This document shows, one piece after another, positions 59,500 through 64,000 of a stretch of DNA of 64,000 nucleotides (position 1 is its first letter; each line of letters begins with the position of its first letter). The translations under genes and the position numbers were made by a program. The notes beneath the pieces are model-generated. The model ran no database searches. It was given only the letters and a program-made list of their open reading frames with translations, and was not told the origin of the DNA. Location of the stretch: NCBI GenBank assembly GCA_019454045.1, contig SKCR01036751.1, positions 186,001-250,000 of the forward strand, read 5' to 3'. This DNA comes from Zanthoxylum bungeanum. Taxonomy: Eukaryota; Streptophyta; Magnoliopsida; Sapindales; Rutaceae.

Positions 59500-60150
59500 T
59501 CCATGGAGCTTGTGTACTGTTCGAGGGCTCCTCTTTACAACGCTGGAGCAAGCATACGTTACGAGGGCACAATCCCTTCTCGTGCTATACTTCTCTTGGA
59601 TCCAAATGATCAAAGAAATAGGGATCAAAGAGTGTCTGAGACATTAAGGGCATTTTCCTTCTTATGTTCGGTAACACTGGAGCAAGAAATCGCCACGGGG
59701 GTATCATCCCTCCCTGTGCTATGCTTCCCACGGATCTGAATGATCAAGGAAATATGGATCAAAGAGTGTCTGAGACATTAAAGGCATTTTCCTCCTTATG
59801 TTCGGTAACACTGGAGCAAGCAATCGCCACGGGGGTATCATCCCTCCCCGTGCTATGCTTCCCACTGATCCAAATGATCAAGGAAATATGGATCAAAGAG
59901 TGTCCGAGAAATTAAGGGCATTTTCCTCCTTATATTCGGTAACACTGGAGCAAGCAAACGCCACGAGGGTATCATCCATCCTCGTGCTATGCATCTCACG
60001 GATCCAAATGACCAAATAGGTAGGGATTAAATAGTGTCTGAAGCATTAAGGGAATGTTCCTCCTTATGCTCGGTAACACTGGAGCAAGCAAACGCCACGA
60101 GGGTATCATCACTCCTCGTGCTATGCATCTCACGGATCCATTGGTCAGAA
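59500..60150 (-). repeat. 134-base tandem repeat, about five copies
   Basis: GGTAACACTGGAGCAAGCAA recurs near 59670, 59804, 59938 and 60072, with a more diverged copy around 59535. It occupies the place where gag would continue. Confidence 0.85.
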
Positions 60151-60167
60151 AAATCGTACGGGAACAT

Positions 60168-60239
60168 ATTTTCCTCTATTTTCTCCATCCATTCTGCCGT
60201 TGAACTCTCTGACGACCGGTGATTTCCACCTTCTGCCAT
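60168..60239 (-). pseudogene. G4 gag N-terminal remnant
   Basis: MAEGGNHRSSESSTAEWMEK, then departure from gag. Nearly the same start as in G3. Confidence 0.75.
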
Positions 60240-60271
60240 TGTCTTACTACGCGAGCTGCTTTTTGTTGGAG

Positions 60272-60290
60272 TCCCCACAGACGGCGCCAA
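60272..60290 (-). other. Primer-binding site of G4
   Basis: TTGGCGCCGTCTGTGGGG on the minus strand, identical to G2 and G3. Confidence 0.8.
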
Positions 60291-60291
60291 C

Positions 60292-61079
60292 TGTTGACGG
60301 CTGATTTTGGTCTCAGGGCAATATTGGAATATTGCTCCCGAGACAATCCTCCTTCAATAGTGAATTTGTTCGGTTATGGGGGAACCAAAAGCAAATTTGG
60401 CGAAACACAGATAAATACACCAATCAATAAGGAGATTTAACGTGGTTCGGCGGATCAGATCCCACCTACGTCCACGGGCACAGAACGAGTGATACTTTAT
60501 TACTGAGATATGCTTCTCTGATATCTTTTGTGTTTACAAGTCTGATGGTAATGATCTTGATATTGATCTTGATGCTTCATACCACTTACTTACATTTTCC
60601 CCTTCTATTTATAATAGTGAAGAAATCAGATTCCTTTTCCCATAAGGATTCCTAGTTGAAAACTACATTCACTTCCCATATCCTATTAGGATACTGACTC
60701 ATCAACCTTTCCTATAAAAGTATGATAACTTATCTCCTTATCCAATAAGAATATGATAACTTATCTATTTACCACATAAGAATATGATAACTTATATCTT
60801 TATCCCATAAGAATATGATAACTTATCTCTGGAGCGTATCTCGCTATATGGTCGGTCTTTATGAGGTCGGTCATGATGGTCTTTTGAACTGAGAATGCTG
60901 TTGTCGATCTGATAATGCCCGGTCATCCGATCTTATGTGGTCGGGTTATCGATTATAAGGTGTTCGGCCCCTAACTCATGTGGTCGGGTCGGTATTAATG
61001 ATCTTGATCAACAATGGAGTTACCCTTTTTACCCCTGTCGTACTGCTTAAATATCATAGTGCTTAAAAAACACCATCAA
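60292..61079 (-). repeat. 5' LTR of G4
   Basis: 788 bases, TGTTGACGGCTG at the left. Carries several tandem copies of GAATATGATAACTTAT (60735-60830), more than the other LTR of this element. Confidence 0.88.
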
Positions 61080-61262
61080 ATAATAAAAAAACATCAAAAT
61101 AATTTTTATTTTTTTTAAAAAAAAGGATAAAGCAATGCTACATGTGTACATGAACCTATTGTGGTGTTTGTGTGTAGGAATCTTCACTTTTCTTTATTTC
61201 AAGTTATTTGTTTTTCAAATTCCTTACATCCTCCTAATCTAAGGTTATTTTTATATTTTAAG

Positions 61263-61870
61263 TAGGGGTAGAGAAAAAAGTAATTGAAACCATAAAAAAT
61301 TTGAACAAAAGTGATAATTTCTTATTTTCAAAAATAATTGTTTAATATTTTAAATAAAATACCAGATCGAACCGAATTATAATAATTTTTTAACTAAAAA
61401 ATCGAATCGAACCGAATTAATTGAATAATTAAATTAATTTAATTTTTTTAAATATAATCATATTAATTATGTATTTATTTTATAATTATATATGTTACAT
61501 TATTTAATTTATTTAGTATTTAGTGATGATTAATTTCATGAAATACTTATAATTTTTTTCTTTGTTAATTATAATTTTTATTTTCCTACATTTTAAATAA
61601 TTTAAATAATGATTATATCTTATGAAAAAAAAATTATTGGTGTAGTTGTAATGATTAGAAAAGTTACAATATAAGAAAATTTAAGTAAATATTAGATTCA
61701 GTGAATGTTATTAATTTTTTATTGTTATTATTAAAAAATTGAAAAAATCAGATTGTACGGAACTGAATCGACATTAAAAATTAATTATCATTTTTTAATT
61801 AAAAACTGTACAGTTACTTTAAAAAAACCGAATAATTATAAATAATTTTTTTTATAATCATACTGAACGG
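61263..61870 (+). mobile_element. hAT-like MITE
   Basis: Starts TAGGGGTAGAG and follows the same interior as 9094-9601 (GAACCGAATTAATTGAAT, GTGATGATTAATTTCATG). The right end near GGTGTCCACC is approximate and no duplication was identified. Confidence 0.55.
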
Positions 61871-61879
61871 TGTCCACCA

Positions 61880-63347
61880 TAATTTTGAGAGACTTCTCGT
61901 TATAATATAATGTTATAATAATAAAAAATTATTACCTTTAACCATTAAATTAATTAAGGGTTATAATAAAAAACTTGGGAACCATAGACGCTCGTTTCAC
62001 CCGCCTATGGCCAAAGTCGGCCATGGTCATCTTATTATAAATTTTTAAAAAATATTTAAATTAAATAAATAAATATCTCAAACTGTAAAAACCAATTAAA
62101 CACATACCCAATTTTTTGGTAATTAATTTTGTTTTTTTGGGCTGATTTATATGCAGGATTACGTGGAGATGATAATGAAAAAGGGTGAGAGTGATGCAGG
62201 GGTTAGGTGCTTCGGGCCCACCCAGATCGTGGGTGTCAATTTTAGATGTCCTTTAGTAATTCTGCACGTGAGTTGCGGGGTCAACTCACGTGGCCCACCC
62301 CTTACATCTTTTACGACAAACATGAAAACGACTCCACTTCACTTCTCACGTTACATTAGGGTTCATCTCCCACTCTCTGTAATTCCGCATTTCACCATCA
62401 CGGTAATTCGAAAACCACAGGCAATTCTATGGGATTATATGTAATTACAATAGAGTGTAGGGACTAATGTGTATTTTCGCCAAGCTTTAGGGCTACATGT
62501 GGTTCCCACTCTTAAGTAAATTGCTCTGTCCTTAATTATGACCTAAATTGTTGAAATTATTGAAGGCTCAATATATTAAATAAAACCGTGGACCACTTAA
62601 AAAGGGAGAGAAAGAAATGTCATAAAAGTGGAGAGAAGTGGAGTCAATAGATAATAGAGCCAATTATGGTGGCTAAACATGTAATTTTATTTAAGATAAG
62701 ACAGCAATTAGACGTACTAACGACTCTCAATAAGAGCATTACATGTGAGTTTTCATTTGTCCATTAAAATCCCATATCTTGTTCACGTGATGTCCCTCTC
62801 CCAGTTCTATCTAAAGCAGGAGCCGCTAGCCAATATATATAATAAAATAATAAAAATATAATAATTAAATACATATTAAATGGGGTCTTAATTCAACCTA
62901 GAGCTTTTCCAACAATCGTCTAATTTATTTGTCCATAGAACCAGCTATGTTCAAAAGACTTTGCTGGCTCGTTATTTTGTCACACTTTGACCATGGACGG
63001 TGGATATGTGTTCATTCTTTTTTAAAATTCCTAATCTATCCGTTTTAATTTTTAGGTTAAAAAAATAACCTAGTATAGCATCAGGACCCAAAGATCTTAT
63101 GTTCGAACCTTCATATTATTGTATTTATTTATTTTTGTAGAGAGAAACACTTCCACTTCTCTTATACGTTTTTTTTTTTTTTTTGGTTTTAGGTCTTTGA
63201 TAAATTTTTAATAACCAATTTATTTTTTTTGTGTTAAAATAATAACCAAAAAACACATTATTGAAAGATAAGTGTGATATTTTCACATTATTGAATCCTT
63301 TATAAACTAAAACTAGCTGATTTTATTTATTAAATTATGTAACATAT
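61880..63347. other. Intergenic DNA
   Basis: Mostly AT-rich. 62150-62440 is GC-rich, with an unrecognised open frame (62151-62444) and a perfect inverted repeat CACGTGAGTTG (62265-62275 and 62282-62292). GTTCGAACC near 63102 may be a degenerate SINE B box. Confidence 0.4.
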
Positions 63348-63962
63348 TGTACGGGCTAAATTTGGTCCAAGGTTAATTTCGACCTTTCGCCTCAGGCCCA
63401 CTGCTAAATGCACCCCTGAAACCCCTTAACCGAACCCAAAGACATTATGCAGGCCCAGGCTCGGAGAAACATCATACCCAAAGACCGATACCTGAACCCA
63501 TTTAAATACCAACCCATGAAACGTCCAGACCCATAACTACCCTTCATGACTGCCCATAACTGCCTCTTCACGACTCGACTGTTACAATCACCCAAAACGT
63601 ATAAACAATTAAGGCATTCATGAGTCCCACCTCGAATCGCCTATAAGAGGAACCAAAGTCCAGAAGAGAAGGGGCATGTAAGCTCTTCTACCCATAGCTC
63701 AAGCAATATTCTCTCTATAGACCTCCTACCTACAGCCCACACGGTAGCTCGCAGGAATCAAGGTAATCTCTAAGCTTGCTCCTCCTTCAACGGTATTAAT
63801 AGATCACTTTCATCACTGACTTGAGCGTCGGAGTGCCCCCGGCACCCACCACACCGGTGGGTAGTCTACTCCCGCTCACTCTACCTTTGTTTTGCAGGAT
63901 CGCTAGTGCCCTCAACCTATAAATTCTCGATTGTGGACCTCGGGCGAAAACCAGCATCCACA
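63348..63962 (+). repeat. 5' LTR of an element continuing past the window
   Basis: TGTACGGGC to GCATCCACA, about 615 bases, with TATAAGAG near 63642. TTGGCGCCCACCGTGGGG follows at about 63965-63983, a primer-binding site of a different family from G1-G4. Only one LTR is visible, so the start is inferred. Confidence 0.7.
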
Positions 63963-64000
63963 ATTTGGCGCCCACCGTGGGGCCTTAGCGATTCATAGCA

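Larger units (their letters stand above)
57722..61079 (-). mobile_element. Short non-autonomous LTR element G4, relative of G3
   Basis: 3358 bases, minus strand. LTRs 57722-58480 and 60292-61079 match the G3 LTRs in reverse complement. Between them are only a primer-binding site, about 24 codons of gag and two blocks of tandem repeats. No clear target duplication; the right terminus reads CATCAAA where CATCAACA is expected, so it is slightly eroded. Confidence 0.88.

Noticed and set aside
62151..62444. Small protein gene
   Set aside because: The frame spans an inverted G-box pair and shows no family resemblance or credible start context.

Overview
This is plant nuclear DNA, almost certainly from a flowering plant. 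Only two host genes are recognised, both on the + strand at the left end: an apparently intronless phosphatidylinositol 4-kinase gamma gene (176-2029) and a three-exon RING + PHD finger gene of PHRF1-like architecture (6016-8433). Nearly everything else is transposable-element sequence, much of it nested. The species cannot be named from this window.

Layout. 2.0-9.6 kb holds AT-rich spacers, a tRNA-derived SINE with target-site duplication, hAT-like MITEs and an inverted array of a second SINE-like family. 9.6-25.3 kb is Ty3/Gypsy element G1 (Tat-like, with a second RNase H). G1 is split by a hAT-type MITE in its reverse transcriptase (13432-14127, TSD TCAGAGGC) and by a Copia element in its integrase (16306-23485, TSD GGCTT). 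25.3-31.2 kb is a MITE/SINE patchwork plus unclassified DNA. 31175-40328 is a nearly complete Tat-like element G2 on the minus strand (TSD GGATA). 40638-46508 is a non-autonomous element G3 (TSD TATAT) that carries decayed, intron-free pieces of three host genes: a WEB/DUF827 coiled-coil protein, translation initiation factor eIF3c, and an EDR1-type Raf-like protein kinase. 48309-53386 is a gag-only Copia element (TSD ATAAT) whose gag has lost its UBN2 domain. 57722-61079 is a very short relative of G3 (G4) on the minus strand. The right edge enters another LTR element (LTR 63348-63962 followed by its primer-binding site).

How the parts work together. G1 to G4 share LTR-end sequences, a tRNA primer-binding site reading TTGGCGCCGTCTGTGGGG (exact in G2, G3 and G4, altered in G1), a similar polypurine-tract region, and the same gag N-terminus in G3 and G4. 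G2, G3 and G4 also share families of GC-rich tandem repeats on the 3' side. This looks like one retrotransposon family in which G2-like elements encode the machinery and G3/G4 are parasitic derivatives that keep only cis-acting sequences. G3 is the most notable object: its LTRs differ by only a few substitutions, yet its host-gene cargo is already broken by stops and frameshifts, so the cargo was probably captured and decayed before the latest transposition.
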